This document shows positions 30,181-43,026 of a DNA stretch of 64,000 nt, in pieces. Source of the stretch: Rhododendron vialii (taxonomy: Eukaryota > Streptophyta > Magnoliopsida > Ericales > Ericaceae); NCBI RefSeq assembly GCF_030253575.1, contig NC_080559.1, positions 32,359,501-32,423,500 of the forward strand, read 5' to 3'. The translations under genes were made by a program, and so were the position numbers. The notes under the pieces were generated by a model. That model saw only the letters and a program-made list of their open reading frames with translations, did no database searches and was not told where the DNA came from. Every line of letters starts with the position of its first letter. The first letter of the stretch is position 1.

Positions 30181-31696
30181 AATCGCAAGTGTTTTGTTAA
30201 AACTTCTTGACATGCAACAGGTCTCGATCTGTCAATGGAATGGAGGCTAGTATTTTGATTTAGGCCAAAATGTGGGGATTACAGTTCAAATCCAAGCAGT
30301 TTAGTAATGGTAGTTATTGGAAATTTGACTTTAAAAACCAACAAATAATAATCAACAAGGCCCAACAAAGGTCTAAGGCCAAGAGCAAAAGTGTGAATGA
30401 ACAGCTCGTGGCTTGGAGCAAAGAGTGACCCTAATTTCCTTCTTGAGCTCTCACCCTAATGTTCTGTGGAAACCTCCACGAACACTCGTCGTTTTTTTTG
30501 ATGATTTTTCCGTTTCTCACAGCTGCTCTTTCCACACCTGCAGATATCTGGTGCCAAATCGTCGCTCGTTTCCTGATTTCTTCAATAATAGAGTTGGCTA
30601 TCTCTGTGGTATCGATTGTACAAGTTCGTGAAGAGAGGGCTGGACGAGTGGATTGAGGGAGAGCGGCTCGATCGACAAAAAAAGAAGAGTAGCCCCCTAG
30701 AACCTGGCAAGAGCCCCATCTATATCGTTGGTAGGAGAACGAAACCTGCCCGCGGACTAGGCCGAATATCTTTCTTAGCTGAACCGCGTTACTCGTGATG
30801 GAATAGAGGTAATTCCCTGACAACGTACTATAGACAGTCAAAAAACCAAAAAGCAAGATTAGGACGCATCATAGAGTAACTCATATATATGTGTGTAAAT
30901 AAGCGACTTGGTATTTGAGATTCTTATAAAACCAAGGTCGAAAGAAAATCACGTAGCGTTAGTTTTCTTGACTAGAATCCACACCTCTGGATTGCGCGTG
31001 TGCACCTAGGGGTGTTGATTGCCCTACATTTAAATATGTAGATCAAACTAAATTAAGAATGAGTTTAGCCATTTATATACACAAGTCACAAGCAAAAATG
31101 TACAAACTTAAAGACTAATTCACGACCATATCAAAAGCAGAGCTGATGATGGAGTCATGTAACGCAGACACAGAAAGTGAAAATGAGACAAAAACGAGGG
31201 ACTAAAAAAGCTACTAATTGCCTACCCACCACTCCTTTTGCCCCACACCATCCCATCATCTTCATATCAAATTGCTTCTAATCAAACCTAAAGTGAAACA
31301 ATAGCGCAGCCCCACCATCAACTCCTTTATGGCCGATCGATTCAAGGCTTTACTCTGATTTTAATGGATTCCCGCTCGTAGAAAATGAGATTGGTCCTCT
31401 AAGAATATCAATTGAGGTTCACGTAAACAAGTTAGTCTAGGCACTTGATTTATTGAAAAACATGTTATAATTCCACATAGAGGGAAATTTTTAAGTGAAA
31501 CTGTGTGTTTTTTTTTTTTTTTTTCCTACATATACATAAATGGGAAAGTTTTGGAAATACGCTACAATTGAAAAGCCTAATCACTTGGTTCAAGATTGAG
31601 TTGTGGCTTTGTGACTACACATTTGTTTGTTTTCTTATGAGAAAATGCACGAGATCCTAAGGATACCCTTTGAACCCAAGCTTCAATGCATTTCGT

Positions 31697-31771
<75 letters not shown>

Positions 31772-32310
31772 AAACTCAAGAAATTGACTTCTTACTCTTC
31801 CAAAAAAAAAATGACTTGGTCTCGACCAAGCATTGATAATTATCCATCACCTTAATCCTTTAAATCAGGGCATAATTAGTTTAAGGTTTTTTCAATAAGA
31901 ACCACACACATGAGATACGGTTCACTTCTTTTTACCATATGCCCCGTGTGATTTTTTTCACTCGATCGGTTAGATTGGTTTTTACCTTCAATTATTATAA
32001 TTTGGAATGTTCATGTAAAAGTCAATGGCTGAAAAATTCTCATAACCCAAAAAACAATCATTATTCTTCTATCTTTTGCCAAACTTTAACTTAAAGTGGT
32101 AATGCTAATGAAATGGAGATAATCATATTATGTCCCAAAAAGTAAAAAAGACTTCACAATGATTAATCTCTTTTTAGTCACCTTTGAAACATACTATCAT
32201 CTTCTTTTATTAATCTATAGTCCTTTTAATCCAGCCACGATAATTACATATCTTCACTGCCTTCCATGAAGATTAATTTCTTAAAAGGTTCATGCATCGG
32301 GTAGCGAAAA
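30181..32310. other. Intergenic sequence without a gene
   Basis: Open frames at 30413-30856 on both strands lack any domain I recognise and overlap each other, so I treat them as chance. A long (GA)n run lies at 31698-31767. Nothing else stands out. Confidence 0.45.
31698..31767. repeat. (GA)n microsatellite
   Basis: An uninterrupted GA run of about 35 units, the longest simple repeat in the window. Confidence 0.93.
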
Positions 32311-32515
32311 TTAATTAATAATGGAGAGTGATTTTGCCAATCTCCAAATTGGTTAACGGCACTCCACAAGAGAATGCCAAAATCAGTATGAGTTGATTTT
32401 GTCACTCTCCAAATTGTTAACTCTTGGGGAGTGGAAAAATCAATATGAGTTGATTTTGAGAGAGTGTTGTTTAACAATTTGGGAAATGGAAAAATCACTC
32501 TCCATTATTAATTAA
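32311..32515. mobile_element. MITE with TTAATTAATAATGGAGAG termini, 205 bp
   Basis: The left end TTAATTAATAATGGAGAGTG and the reverse complement of the right end are identical over more than 25 bases, and similarity continues to about 55 bases. Internally, TGAGTTGATTTT is repeated directly. The AT-rich palindromic ends make the target duplication ambiguous (TAA or TTAA). Confidence 0.75.
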
Positions 32516-34018
32516 TTTTATTTTTTTGCAATGCCTGTCCATGTTCTACTGGTAGTTGATGGGACCTAATTATAAAGAGTGTCGGGGTTATCATTTAAAT
32601 GAAATATTATTTAGGGGACTTTATTTGACTTCTGTACTAATTTTTGAAGTTCAATTTGTTCAACCCTAATACTAGCATTGAGTTATTATTATTAGAAATA
32701 AAAAGATCGATGGCTATGATTTTGAAGTTTGTTGTCATTTCATGATTCGAATTAAAGATACAAGTTCTTTTAAAATGGTTATCCTTTAGTAATTTACTAC
32801 GAAAGAAACTTAAAATTTCGTAAGTCAATTTGTGTAAAAGTTTGATAGAGAAAATTCATGTCTGCAGCATAGCGCATATTCATTTTTTTTTTTTTTTGTT
32901 GTTGTTGTGCTCAGCGCAGTAATCTCTCCTAAGGATGTTCAATCAAGGAGCGAGCATAACAAAGCTTTTTCTCATGCGATGTGTGTGAGCCCCACACCTA
33001 ACGTAAGTTGGTTTGTGTATTTATTTAAGCATGTATTTGTGGTTCTAGCACCACTGTTCGCAAATAGTATCTAATTCGTATGACAACTATTGCAAACAGG
33101 TTTGATCTTGTAAGTCTGCGACGACGTGAAAAAATCATGAATACTTTAAATTGAACTGCACTTTACCGTCTCATCTATCATCCAAAGTGGTAAATTTCTC
33201 ATTTTACTTCTTGGTGTGCGTGGATAACCATCGAGAAAATGAATTTCCAAAAGATGAAGTGCTTTTGATAACTTTACTAATAATTGATAAATTTCTCATT
33301 TTACCAGTTGGTGTGCGTGGATAACTATTGAGAAACCGAATTTCTAAAAGATGTTACACTTAATAAGGGATCCTATGTGATTACAAGGAGATAGTACTTT
33401 TAAATCAATGTCAATGAAAAAGATGCTTCTTTCTATGCAAAAACAAGGTGCCAAAAAAGGGTTAATTAGCAAATGACCATGGCCACAAGTCATTTTTAAT
33501 TTAAGTCCCTGCAACTGTAGAAAGAGGGGGTTGCTGCGAGCAAAACAAGTTGTAGGAACCAGGGGCGGTTGTGAGCGTGCAACAACGCCCAATCTCACCA
33601 CGGTCCGAATTTTAAAAGAATTCTTTCAGGAAAGAATTCTTTTATTGTCTAGACGGACGATGAAATGAACCACAGTTGCAAGTTGACGTTGCTGTATTTA
33701 CTCACAGCAGTCGCGGCTTCCGCTACTGCTAGGTTAATATGATCAGTTTCATTAGCTGTTGAAACCCATTTACGGATTAACCGTAAACATTCGACTGGTG
33801 GGGGTTGGTAGGCTGTCAGTGACTGGGATTTTCATGAGAGGTTGGTGAAAGGCATCATCAACCTATTATTAGCCATGGCATCAAAGATATTTACTTTAGC
33901 TTCCTTGGCAAAATATATGGCACATTGATTCTTACACTTATATATATGACGTAAGCCTGTGAGAGCATTCCAAACAAACTTTACAAAAGTTATTTTCAAA
34001 ACTGCAGTTTGCTACAGT
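32516..34018. other. Intergenic sequence without a gene
   Basis: A direct repeat of about 60 bases (GTGGTAAATTTCTCATTTTAC near 33188 and GATAAATTTCTCATTTTACC near 33287, each followed by GTTGGTGTGCGTGGATAAC-like words) is the only local structure. No coding frame is supported. Confidence 0.4.
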
Positions 34019-34021
34019 ATA

Positions 34022-34238
34022 CTCCCTCTGTCCTCGTTCTTTTGTCCCTCGTTTTATTCTAACCGGATAAAAAATTAATTATAATTTTTAATTAGTAATA
34101 CTTTTTATATGTAATATGAATTTTATTTGATAGATCTCAATGAGCTCTTTTAAATGATAAATTCAAAATTATCTAAAAGATTATAAATTGCAAGTTATAA
34201 TCAATTGAAAATGGACTAAAGAATTGGGACGGAGAGAG
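34022..34238. mobile_element. Stowaway-like MITE, 217 bp
   Basis: It starts CTCCCTCTGTCC and ends GGGACGGAGAGAG, matching the CTCCCTCCGTCCC termini of Stowaway/Mariner MITEs. TA flanks both ends (34020-34021 and 34239-34240). Confidence 0.78.
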
Positions 34239-34908
34239 TATAATTTGAAGGGTAATTTAGTAGAGTGCACTCCAATAGTTGCTACAAATTTTATTAACAT
34301 TTTGAGAAGAAAAGTTATTTTTTCTGAAATTTCAACGGCTAGCTGCAGAAGAAAACAAAAGGTGACAAAGATAAAAAGAAGAAGAAGAGTTAATTGAAAA
34401 GGCAAAAAATATGTAAATTTTTATTATTTGAAGGGTGACTTAACTCCTCATGTAATTGGTAAAAATTGCGTGGGTCACATCACAAACTAACTCATTATTA
34501 CCGAAAAGGGAATTGATTCTCGTTTTGGGTTTTAAGTGAAGAGAGATAGACAAAATTTATTAGAGACCGTGCTCAGAGATTTTGAGACTCCCAAACGAAC
34601 AAGCCCGTAATGTTCACGTCTTTAAAGGAGGGTACAAAATTATTATCCAAAATACATGACCGAACCTTCAAATCTCTAAGTTTTTTTATCTGTCTTGCCT
34701 TCGTTGGAGATGCTCTAAGAGGGAAGACTGGGTGAGGAGGGTATGGGAGTTGTGATCATATGAGGATTGAAGCTATCCTACAAGTACAAGCTAGTAGAGA
34801 GATTTTCAAGAAAAAGTAGAACCATGTCTTTATTAGCGATATAAACAATGTACGTAAAAGAAAGAGAGAGAGTGTCCCCCTCAAGCTTTAATCACCAAAC
34901 ACTCCTTA

Positions 34909-34915
34909 TTTATAT
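34909..34915 (+). promoter_or_regulatory. Possible TATA box of the polyamine oxidase gene
   Basis: TTTATAT sits about 140 bases before the ATG at 35054, preceding a pyrimidine-rich leader. This is motif evidence only. Confidence 0.4.
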
Positions 34916-35053
34916 TCCTCTTCAGTAACTCATCCTCACCTCTCCCACAGTTTAGTGTTCTCTATTCTCAAAGTCCCACTTAATATTGCCTATCACATGT
35001 TTGTGTACTTGTCCCCCTGAAAGAAAACTAGTGACAAGTTCTAGCTAGCAACA

Positions 35054-36676
35054 ATGGTGGTCAAGAAGCCAAGAATTGTGATCATTGGGGCAGGAATGGC
35101 TGGCCTCACGGCTGCCAACACGCTCTGCACATCCCCCGGCTCGACGGAATCGTTCGAAGTTTGTGTAGTAGAAGGTGGAAACAGGATTGGTGGGAGGATT
35201 AACACCTCAGAGTTCTGTGGTGACAGAATTGAGATGGGTGCAACTTGGATCCATGGCATTGGGGGTAGCCCAATTCACAAAATTGCTCAAGAAATCAATT
35301 CACTGGAGTCTGAGCAGCCCTGGGAGTGTATGGATGGGTTCTTGGATGATCCAGCGACAATTGCTGAAAATGGGTATGAACTCAATCCCTCTATTGTTGA
35401 GCCTGTGACTAGTTTTTTCAATAAACTAATGGATTTTGCTAAGGGGGTTGAAGAAGGCTTAAGCAAAGAAGACATTGACTTTTTTGATAATATCACAAGA
35501 GAAAGTCCTCTTGGAAAGCTCAGTGTTGGGTCTTTTCTTAGAAAAGGGCTAGATGCTTATTGGGGTTCAAAGAAAGGCCAAGAGGAGCTCAAAGGGTACG
35601 GGAATTGGACTCGAAAATCGCTTGAAGGGGCCATTTTTGCAATCCATGAGAATACCCAAAGGACTTATACATCAGCTGGCGACTTGCAAACACTTGATTA
35701 CAATGCAGAAAGCGAGTACCGGATGTTTCCTGGTGAAGAAATCACCATTGCAAAGGGTTATATGAGCATAATTAATTTCATTGCTTCTGTTTTGCCCTCC
35801 GGTTCAATCCAATTAGGCCGAAAAGTTGCAAAAATCGAATGGCAGCCCGAGAGTCATCATGAGTTGGAGAGTGAAAATGGGCATGATTCTAGGCCTGTGA
35901 AGCTGCATTTTTCGGATGGATCCATTATGTGGGCAGATCATGTCATTGTTACAGTCTCATTGGGGGTGCTCAAATCCGGAATACAAGAAAATTCAGGTAT
36001 GTTTGATCCTCAACTTCCTAATTTCAAGAAAGAGGCAATTTCAAGACTTGGGTATGGTGTTGTCAACAAGTTGTTTTTACAATTGAGTCCAAACCATGAT
36101 AGGATTCCATATTTGCAAATGGCGTTTCATCGACCGGAATCCGAATTTAGGAACCAGAAAATCCCTTGGTGGATAAGAAAGACAGCTTATATGTGTCCAA
36201 TCTATGGGAATTCAAGTGTCCTAATATCTTGGTTTGCTGGGAAAGAAGCTCTTGAGCTTGAGTCTCTCGATGATGAAGAGGTTATAAGTGGGGTCTCAAC
36301 AACAATATCTAGCTTTTTATCATATTCACAGAACAATGGGAAGAACTCCAATTCCCATGGGAATTTGGATTCTGTGGAGAGCTCTAGTGGAAGAGAATTA
36401 AAATTCACCAAGTGTTTGAAGAGCAAATGGGCAAATGATCCACTGTTCTTGGGATCCTATAGCTATGTTGCAGTGGGATCCAGTGGTGAAGATTTGGACA
36501 CAATGGCTATGCCATTGCCCAAACATACCAATTTTGGGTCAAATTCTCCACTCCAAATCCTGTTTGCAGGGGAGGCAACACATAGAACCCATTATTCCAC
36601 CACCCATGGAGCCTATTTTAGTGGTATTAGAGAAGCTAATAGGCTTCTTCAGCATTATAACTGCAATGGGGTATGA
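35054..36676 (+). CDS. PAO5: Polyamine oxidase, PAO5 type, intronless
   Basis: This FAD-dependent amine oxidase acts on polyamines. The Arabidopsis PAO5 clade oxidises thermospermine and spermine, is cytosolic and is intronless. The protein has 540 residues, close to Arabidopsis PAO5 at about 533. The N-terminal dinucleotide-binding fold shows RIVIIGAGMAGLTAANTL with GxGxxG at residues 12-17, then VVEGGNRIGGRINT and MGATWIHGIGGSP. The C-terminal FAD-binding part has FAGEATHRTHYSTTHGAYFSG (from about residue 504) and SGIREANRLL. The start ATG has a normal plant context (ACAATGGTGG). There is no signal peptide. The single continuous exon and the match along the full length support PAO5 over the intron-containing PAO1-4 groups. 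Substrate preference is inferred from family. Confidence 0.92.
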   Translation: MVVKKPRIVIIGAGMAGLTAANTLCTSPGSTESFEVCVVEGGNRIGGRINTSEFCGDRIEMGATWIHGIGGSPIHKIAQEINSLESEQPWECMDGFLDDPATIAENGYELNPSIVEPVTSFFNKLMDFAKGVEEGLSKEDIDFFDNITRESPLGKLSVGSFLRKGLDAYWGSKKGQEELKGYGNWTRKSLEGAIFAIHENTQRTYTSAGDLQTLDYNAESEYRMFPGEEITIAKGYMSIINFIASVLPSGSIQLGRKVAKIEWQPESHHELESENGHDSRPVKLHFSDGSIMWADHVIVTVSLGVLKSGIQENSGMFDPQLPNFKKEAISRLGYGVVNKLFLQLSPNHDRIPYLQMAFHRPESEFRNQKIPWWIRKTAYMCPIYGNSSVLISWFAGKEALELESLDDEEVISGVSTTISSFLSYSQNNGKNSNSHGNLDSVESSSGRELKFTKCLKSKWANDPLFLGSYSYVAVGSSGEDLDTMAMPLPKHTNFGSNSPLQILFAGEATHRTHYSTTHGAYFSGIREANRLLQHYNCNGV

Positions 36677-36777
36677 GAGTTTCTTGTTTCTTCTTTAACT
36701 CCTTTTTCTCATATTCATGAAATTGCCAATCTTGGTTATTCTCTCTTTGTGATGTGGTTGGAGTGAGAGAAAAGAGG

Positions 36778-36783
36778 AATAAA
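36778..36783 (+). terminator. Possible poly(A) signal of the polyamine oxidase gene
   Basis: AATAAA about 100 bases after the stop codon. Confidence 0.4.
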
Positions 36784-39270
36784 AAAGGAGGGAGTAAGAG
36801 AAAGAAAGAGAGATGGTGACATTAGTTAAAGAAGCTTCTTTTGAATTTGCTATGGTATATGAGTTTTGAGCTGCTTCTTTTTTTAATTTAATTTGATGAT
36901 GTCTTGATCTTTGAAAGCAAGCTAGCTGACTTTATGATGTTGGCATTGAATATTTGTATGATAAAGTAGAGATAAAAGAAAGCATTTGATCTCATCTTCT
37001 TTGGTTTTTCTATATCTCAAGAACTTCTTTTGGTTTGACCACTGGACAGGATCCGTTTAACCCGGCTCTTTCCAGCTTGCAAGTTCTCTTCATTTATTCC
37101 TTTTCTGGTATTGTTAGACTGGTTTTTCCCCAGATCCAAACACACCCTCCTCACCCCAAAGGAGTGCCTTCAATGGAATCTTGATTGTCCAATATCCAGA
37201 TTTTGAATTGCTCCTTGCATTTCGCGCACGTGATTTCCCAGCGTTGATGGTCCATGACGTTAATATTGAAGGATTGACCGAGCTGGTCGTTCATGAAAAA
37301 CGATATTGGTCAAGGAGTGTAGCTGCGTTCTTGAATAATTCTGTGAATCATATTTGATCGAACATTGCACCTGCCTAATCTTTTACTGTAATAGTTGTCT
37401 GATGATCTGTTAATAGTTGTTTGATGATCTGCTCCAACAAGCCTCACAAAATAAACGGAACAGATTATCTAATGTACGCATTGAAAGAATTGCACAATGC
37501 AATTAAGATGTGGGTTGCAAACTAACGTACTGATCCTTGCACCCTTCAGGCCACTGGCACTTTGGACCAAATCCATTAGCTGGCCAAACTAGTAGTACTA
37601 TAAAATAGTGTGCCCCGTACTTTTTTATTTGTTCGACGCTGGGATGTTTAAGTCAGCTTACATGCATTTCAAATAATCTTCTTTTTGGTTTGGTCAAATG
37701 CTCATCTATGCTCAGGGCCAAAGAACTCATAAGAAATTATTTTCTTACGACTTAAGCTTAAATAAAATACCGACCAATAATACAAAAGCAAGTCAACCAA
37801 CCAACCGAACCGATCCTACCCATACGGCTACTACTAGAAGATATAGTGTCCCCATACATTGGGGTCCCACCTAGTACATCTCTGCATAAAATTCAGCCCT
37901 ACACAAGTGGCCAATTTGTTTCAATCAGGCTTGTTTCCAAATTGTCCTTTGACAGGGGGTGGGGGTCAGAGGCAGAGGTGCTGATGGCCATCTGATTGGT
38001 TTGATATTTAATGTAGGAGGAAGGTCTCTGGGGTAGGGACCCATTGGCCTGAGAGGTCCCATTCCATGCATAATGCAAACATATGCTGGAGATTTCTCCA
38101 GATCACGACTGTCTATCAGAGCCATAACCAAACAAATGTCAGCATTTAATGTCATACGTGCAGGAGCAGCTTCCCCTTTGAGTTAACCAAGGGCTTGCCC
38201 TAGTTCTTATTTTTACTAGTATATACGGAGTATTATATGTACAGGAGCAGTCTAATTTTTTTTACTTACATTTGTGGTTTTTTGAATTAGAATGTAATAT
38301 GAATTCGTAGAGTGTTTGTGAGATACATGCAGAATACATTTTGTAAATCTTATATGCAAACAAAAATTGGAAAAGTGAAAAAATGAGAAGTTAAAAAGCA
38401 CTTATCTCCCTACTTCAATAAGTTTAGAATCACATACAAACCCACAAATACTTACATACACACTCACGATAAATGCAAGACTCACACACACTGGAGGTGA
38501 CTTACACATACACTCACAATAAGGGTGAGACACCTCTAGTGTGTGTGAGTCTCACACTTATTGTAAGTGTGTATAAGTGTTTGTGTGTGATTATAGCATT
38601 GTTGCTCCTTACTTTTGCATTTTGGTCTCCATCACCCAAATTGAAGAATGCATTTTGAGAAAACTCATTATGATGATGGAGGCCAAACAGGCAAAATGGA
38701 AAAATGAGAATGCAAAAAGTCGACATCCAAACAGGCTCTTAGGAGTTTTGCTTCCTTTTAATTTCTCATATTCGAAACTTATCCTTGTAAATGGGTGGTG
38801 GAGTGTGGAGTTGTTCTCTCAGAATTAGTCAAGGTACGCATAAATTTATCCGGACACATGAGTTGTGCAAAAAAAAATAAAATTAATAGGGTAGGTTCCT
38901 AGCCCATCATTTTGATATCCAAGTTTGCGGTCACATGGTCGGAGTTTGCGGCCAAATTATCAAAATTTCTGACACGTGTTCGCAGTTTGCAGCCACGATA
39001 TCAAAGCTTGTGGTCAGAGTTATTGGCCACAAATATTAAAGCTTGCGGCCACAAGAAAGTTTTTTAGACATCCCCATATACAGTGTCAAATTAAGAAATT
39101 AAAAGTTTTTCTAAAATATTTTTTGCATTTTACTTTCTCTTCCATATACAAACTCTCTAATATATCTCTAATTTCATACACCAATCGACAAAACATTGTA
39201 CTGCATTAAAAGTGCAGTGCAAAATTATTTGCCCCAGTCTTTGTACAGCATTTCTTTGAACTGCAAAAGT
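36784..39270. other. Intergenic sequence, no gene
   Basis: No supported coding frame. Short ACACACTCAC/GTGTGTGAGT words at 38455-38580 form a small inverted cluster. At 38925-39055 there are four to five degenerate TTTGCGGCCAC-like words, also seen at 43575-43655. Confidence 0.45.
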
Positions 39271-39404
39271 CCTTGTGTGGGCAATTGAGAAGCTTATTCA
39301 TGTCGACATATTTGCACTGGGTTGATGTTTTCGCTAAGGGTCTGTTTGGTGACACCGAATCGTCAAGTCAGGAGAGAGCTGTGCAGAGAGGGCTCTGTTT
39401 CTTT

Positions 39405-39640
39405 TTTTTCGACGGTCCGCAGTGTCCATACCAGCTCACGCCCATATCAGGACCTTGATTATATCCCTTTCCTGGTCTGGTCAAAGGCAGACCATCTGCG
39501 CCAAGACTAAGGGATTTATAAGAGATTTCTCTCTTGCGACCGGACCGGAACCCCAAGAGATTGTCAAACTTCGAACTCTAATAAATGTCTGTCTGAGCTT
39601 ACAGCTCGTCCCAATTGCCAGATCTGCCCTTTGGTTTATA
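39405..39640 (-). mobile_element. SINE-like element
   Basis: On the minus strand TGGCAATTGGGACG resembles an A box. GTTCGAAGTT about 45 bases on resembles a B box with one mismatch. The unit ends GGCGTGAGCTGGTATGGACA, close to the 3' end style of Au-type SINEs, followed by a short A tail. Confidence 0.5.
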
Positions 39641-39759
39641 GCAAAGGCTCTATTATTGCGAAGGCTTACCTCGAGAGAAATTTGGATATTGGCCCACTTG
39701 ATGTCTCCTTTTTGCCTCATGTGGGTTTCAATCACCCTTTGATGATTGTGCATATCCCA

Positions 39760-41310
39760 TGCAAGACCAATCTGTCACCCCGTCCTTAATTTGTTTGATT
39801 GATCAGCTATTTATCACAACCAAACACACCAGAATCTCCATTCCCCGGCCCCACACCGCCCAATACCCACCCACCCACCACCACTGGCTGATTATCATCA
39901 AACATGTTTATTGCAAACCCTGACCCCCTCTTTGCCCACTAATCATCATCACAACCAATACATTTCTTCACAATAATAATGATAATGCTCATTAGGTTCA
40001 TTTTCTAGGCCCATAGTTGAAGATAATGTTGCACAAGTTTTGTTTCAAAAATCTCAGTGACACACGTGTTCACGCGCACGAACACACTTTAGTATAGATG
40101 TGTGTACTTATTATGTGTGTCTGACTGTCTGTAGACTGATCGTTTTCGTTTTCGATCAGAAATCGTACCTTAGGGCGATGTTGAAGAGTAGATTTGGATT
40201 CAAATTAATAACATTAGTAGTGAGAAGGAAATACTAGTGAAGTTCTTAATTAGTTTTGGTCATATGTATAGACTAGTATATATCATTTCGGGTTGAGAAG
40301 AAGAATTAATGTGACAATGTACCACATTTCCTCTAATACTCCGACGGATTGGGCTACGAATCCCTCCATCTCTCCCTCCATCCCCGGTTTCCCAATCCCC
40401 TCCATTTTTTGAGATTAGTAGTGTGGTCACAATAAATTGCAACCAAACCGCTTCTTTGCGGCATACTTGTCCTAACTCACCCACAAGATAAACCGATCTC
40501 GGGGATCTTGTTGTTCCTTAAGGTAGTCGTCCATGTTCTGCAATGGACAGCTTAGGTTTTATTGCGACCGAACAAATCTCAGCTATCCATCCATCTATTG
40601 CCGAGCATTGACGGCTCAGATGAGGTCCTCATCATGAGGACAACACCCCTTTTTCTTTTTGGTTATTTGCATCGCTTTATTCTTTGATTAAAGATACATC
40701 TATGGCCACATTCTAAGTTTTGATACAATCTACTCTTAGGCCTATCATGTTAGTTTCTTAAGCCTGATTGGTTTACTTTAAATGGTTTATATGACCTTTA
40801 AAAAACTGACAAAACTGTCTTTATCGAATCCTCTTTTTTAATTAGTGTCTTAAATCTTAAGGATCAATGTTCTTGATTTGCAGATCTTGGTTTGGGCTCA
40901 CCATGCATTAGGGTCACTTGCTTTCATTATTCTTCCTTCGTTTGGATAATTTATTTTATTTTGAACAATTTCATTGGAGGAAACCTTCTAGATTCACTGA
41001 AAAAAATAAACTGATTTTAAGTATGTTATCATTTGAGAATCAAAACATTGCTTTTTACAAAGTCATGTGATCCCATGACACCCTTTAAAGGTACATTTGA
41101 ATGGGAAATAATTTTATTAAAACTTAAAAGGAAACAATAGGGCTAGCTTGTCTAAAGACAAAATTTTAGGGTGGTCCTCCCCCACATCAACAGAAAATTC
41201 CTAACCGAAGCCCTGTTTGGGAGTAATTATTTTAGTCTTCTAGAAACATTATATGTTTACTAGATACTATATACCTGTTGTGTGTGCTTTACCTCGTTTC
41301 ATTTTTTTTT
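39760..41310. other. Intergenic sequence, one small MITE
   Basis: A family E foldback MITE lies at 40500-40655. The remainder is AT-rich and shows no gene, RNA or clear repeat. Confidence 0.45.
40500..40655. mobile_element. Small foldback MITE (family E copy 2)
   Basis: Left GGGGATCTTGTTGTTCCTTA, GGTAGTCGTCC and GCAATGGACAGC pair with right TTGCCGAGCATTGACGG and GAGGTCCTCATCATGAGGAC, ending ACACCCC. Word order matches the unit at 26065-26240. Confidence 0.5.
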
Positions 41311-41314
41311 TTTT

Positions 41315-41796
41315 GGAAAATTTCAAAATGGCACCTGAACTTTCGCTCCAATGTCACCGAAACACCTGACCTTCATTTTCTTTCAATTAAAAACTTGGAC
41401 TTTCAAAATCTTCAAATTGAGGCACCTGCCATTAACCTCCATCCATTTCCTTTACAAATCGGCTGATGTGGCTCATTTCTGGTGTTAAAGGGGCCCCACT
41501 AGAAATGTTAGAAAGTGAACTCAATGCATAAAATCACAATCCAAAAGTGAAGTAGGGTTGGCATAGGTTGTGATTGTGTGCATTGAGTTCACTTTCTAAC
41601 ATCTCTAGTGGGACCCTTTAACGCCAAAAAATGAGCAACATCAGCCGATTTGTGAAAAGGAAATAGATGGAGGCTAATGGCAGGTGCCTCAATTTGGGGA
41701 CTTTGAAAGTCTAGGTGTTTAATTGAAATAAAGTGAAGTTCAGCCGTTTCGGTGACATTAGAGTGAAAGTTCAGGTGTCATTTTAAAAAATTTCCT
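41315..41796. mobile_element. Foldback element with arms of about 215 bp
   Basis: The left arm starts GGAAAATTTCAAAATGGCAC and the right arm ends in the near complement. High similarity runs through CACCTGAACTTTCG, TTCGGTGACAT/ATGTCACCGAA, GGCAGGTGCCTC and AGAAAGTGAACTCAATGCA. The total is about 482 bases with a 45-base loop. Runs of T flank both ends, so a 9-base poly-T target duplication is possible but cannot be proven. Confidence 0.75.
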
Positions 41797-43025
41797 TTTT
41801 TTTTTTTAAAACAAGACAAGAGATAGACGTGCATAGCCTTCGTAATTGAACTGACACAAGACTGCGTTGGATTATGAGAAATAGATACTACTAATTTGTA
41901 GTTGTTCGTATTCCAACCTCCAACCCCACGTTAATGGTTATAAGCAATGTTGTTCGTCTTAGAATTTACGAAAATGCTATAAACACACTCACTTGTATTC
42001 CCGGCCGTCTCTCTCCACAAGTATCTATTCCTCAAAATCCAACAATATTATTGTTGTGAAAATTGAAATTGGTGGAATCTTGAGAGGACTAGACTAGTCA
42101 TTGGGAACTAGCGAGCTAGGGTCTGTGGACTGGAGGGTAGCCCTTTTAGCCTTCACCACTCTATAACAAGGGAACAATACCTCCAACGGGAGGGAGCTAG
42201 GCCTTGTGTGGTGGTTCAATAAACACCACATTTCTCTAGGAGATCTGTACTTGATAAAACTTCCAAAAAAAAGGCATCATTTCTTGTTTTTGTCAGATCA
42301 ATGGATGGTCCAGCTATGCCCGAGTATGTCCTAGACCTATACCAGTACAAAACAAATTTCATTTTTGATTTGATGCCATACTCACTGGCTACTTGGGTTT
42401 CAGGTCACCTACAAAGACTATACTCCACTATCATGAACTGATTCAAGTTGTTGGATAAGAATCTGAAATTAGGGTTTTTTTTTTTGGTAGATTGTACTTA
42501 TCATTACATCGCCGTCGGTTTGTTGTTCCAAAAACGAATTTGTTAGTGCCAAAATATAGAGAGTAAAAGACAAAAATATCTGGGAATCAATACCGATGAG
42601 TTTGTCGAGTGGAAGCAAGGTCGCTTGTAAGGGGACTTATTCTCGGGGCTGCAACGGCTACCATAAAAACGTTCCAAAAGCTAACTTAGTAGGGTTCGTG
42701 TAAACTATCTGAGGACACCCTGTATAACAAAATAAATGAGGGAATTGGCCAGACAATAATTCATTTAAGATTCCCAGATAAGGGGGAAAAAGAAGTAAAA
42801 TAATTTAAAAACATAGAAAACAGGAAAGGTACGTAATCACTGGGCTAGGCCCATAGAGAACTTAGGCCTTAAAGTATCGAAAACAATGGGCTTTCTTCGG
42901 GCTACAAAATAAACGGCAGAGTCCAAGTTCGAAAACGAGCCCATTAATGTAGATAACACATTTTAGCGGGACCTTCTCTCTCGTGAAAAATTATTGGGTA
43001 CTTCTGGGACACCGCCACATTGTAC
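41797..43025. other. Intergenic sequence without a gene
   Basis: AT-rich sequence with no supported coding frame, RNA or repeat that I can name. Confidence 0.4.
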
Positions 43026-43026
43026 C

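Noticed and set aside
30413..30856. Overlapping open frames on both strands
   Set aside because: They have no recognisable domain, splice pattern or promoter, and overlap each other in opposite orientation.
39273..39753. Open frames that could be a small gene
   Set aside because: The sequence fits a SINE on the minus strand better, and the peptides lack family features.
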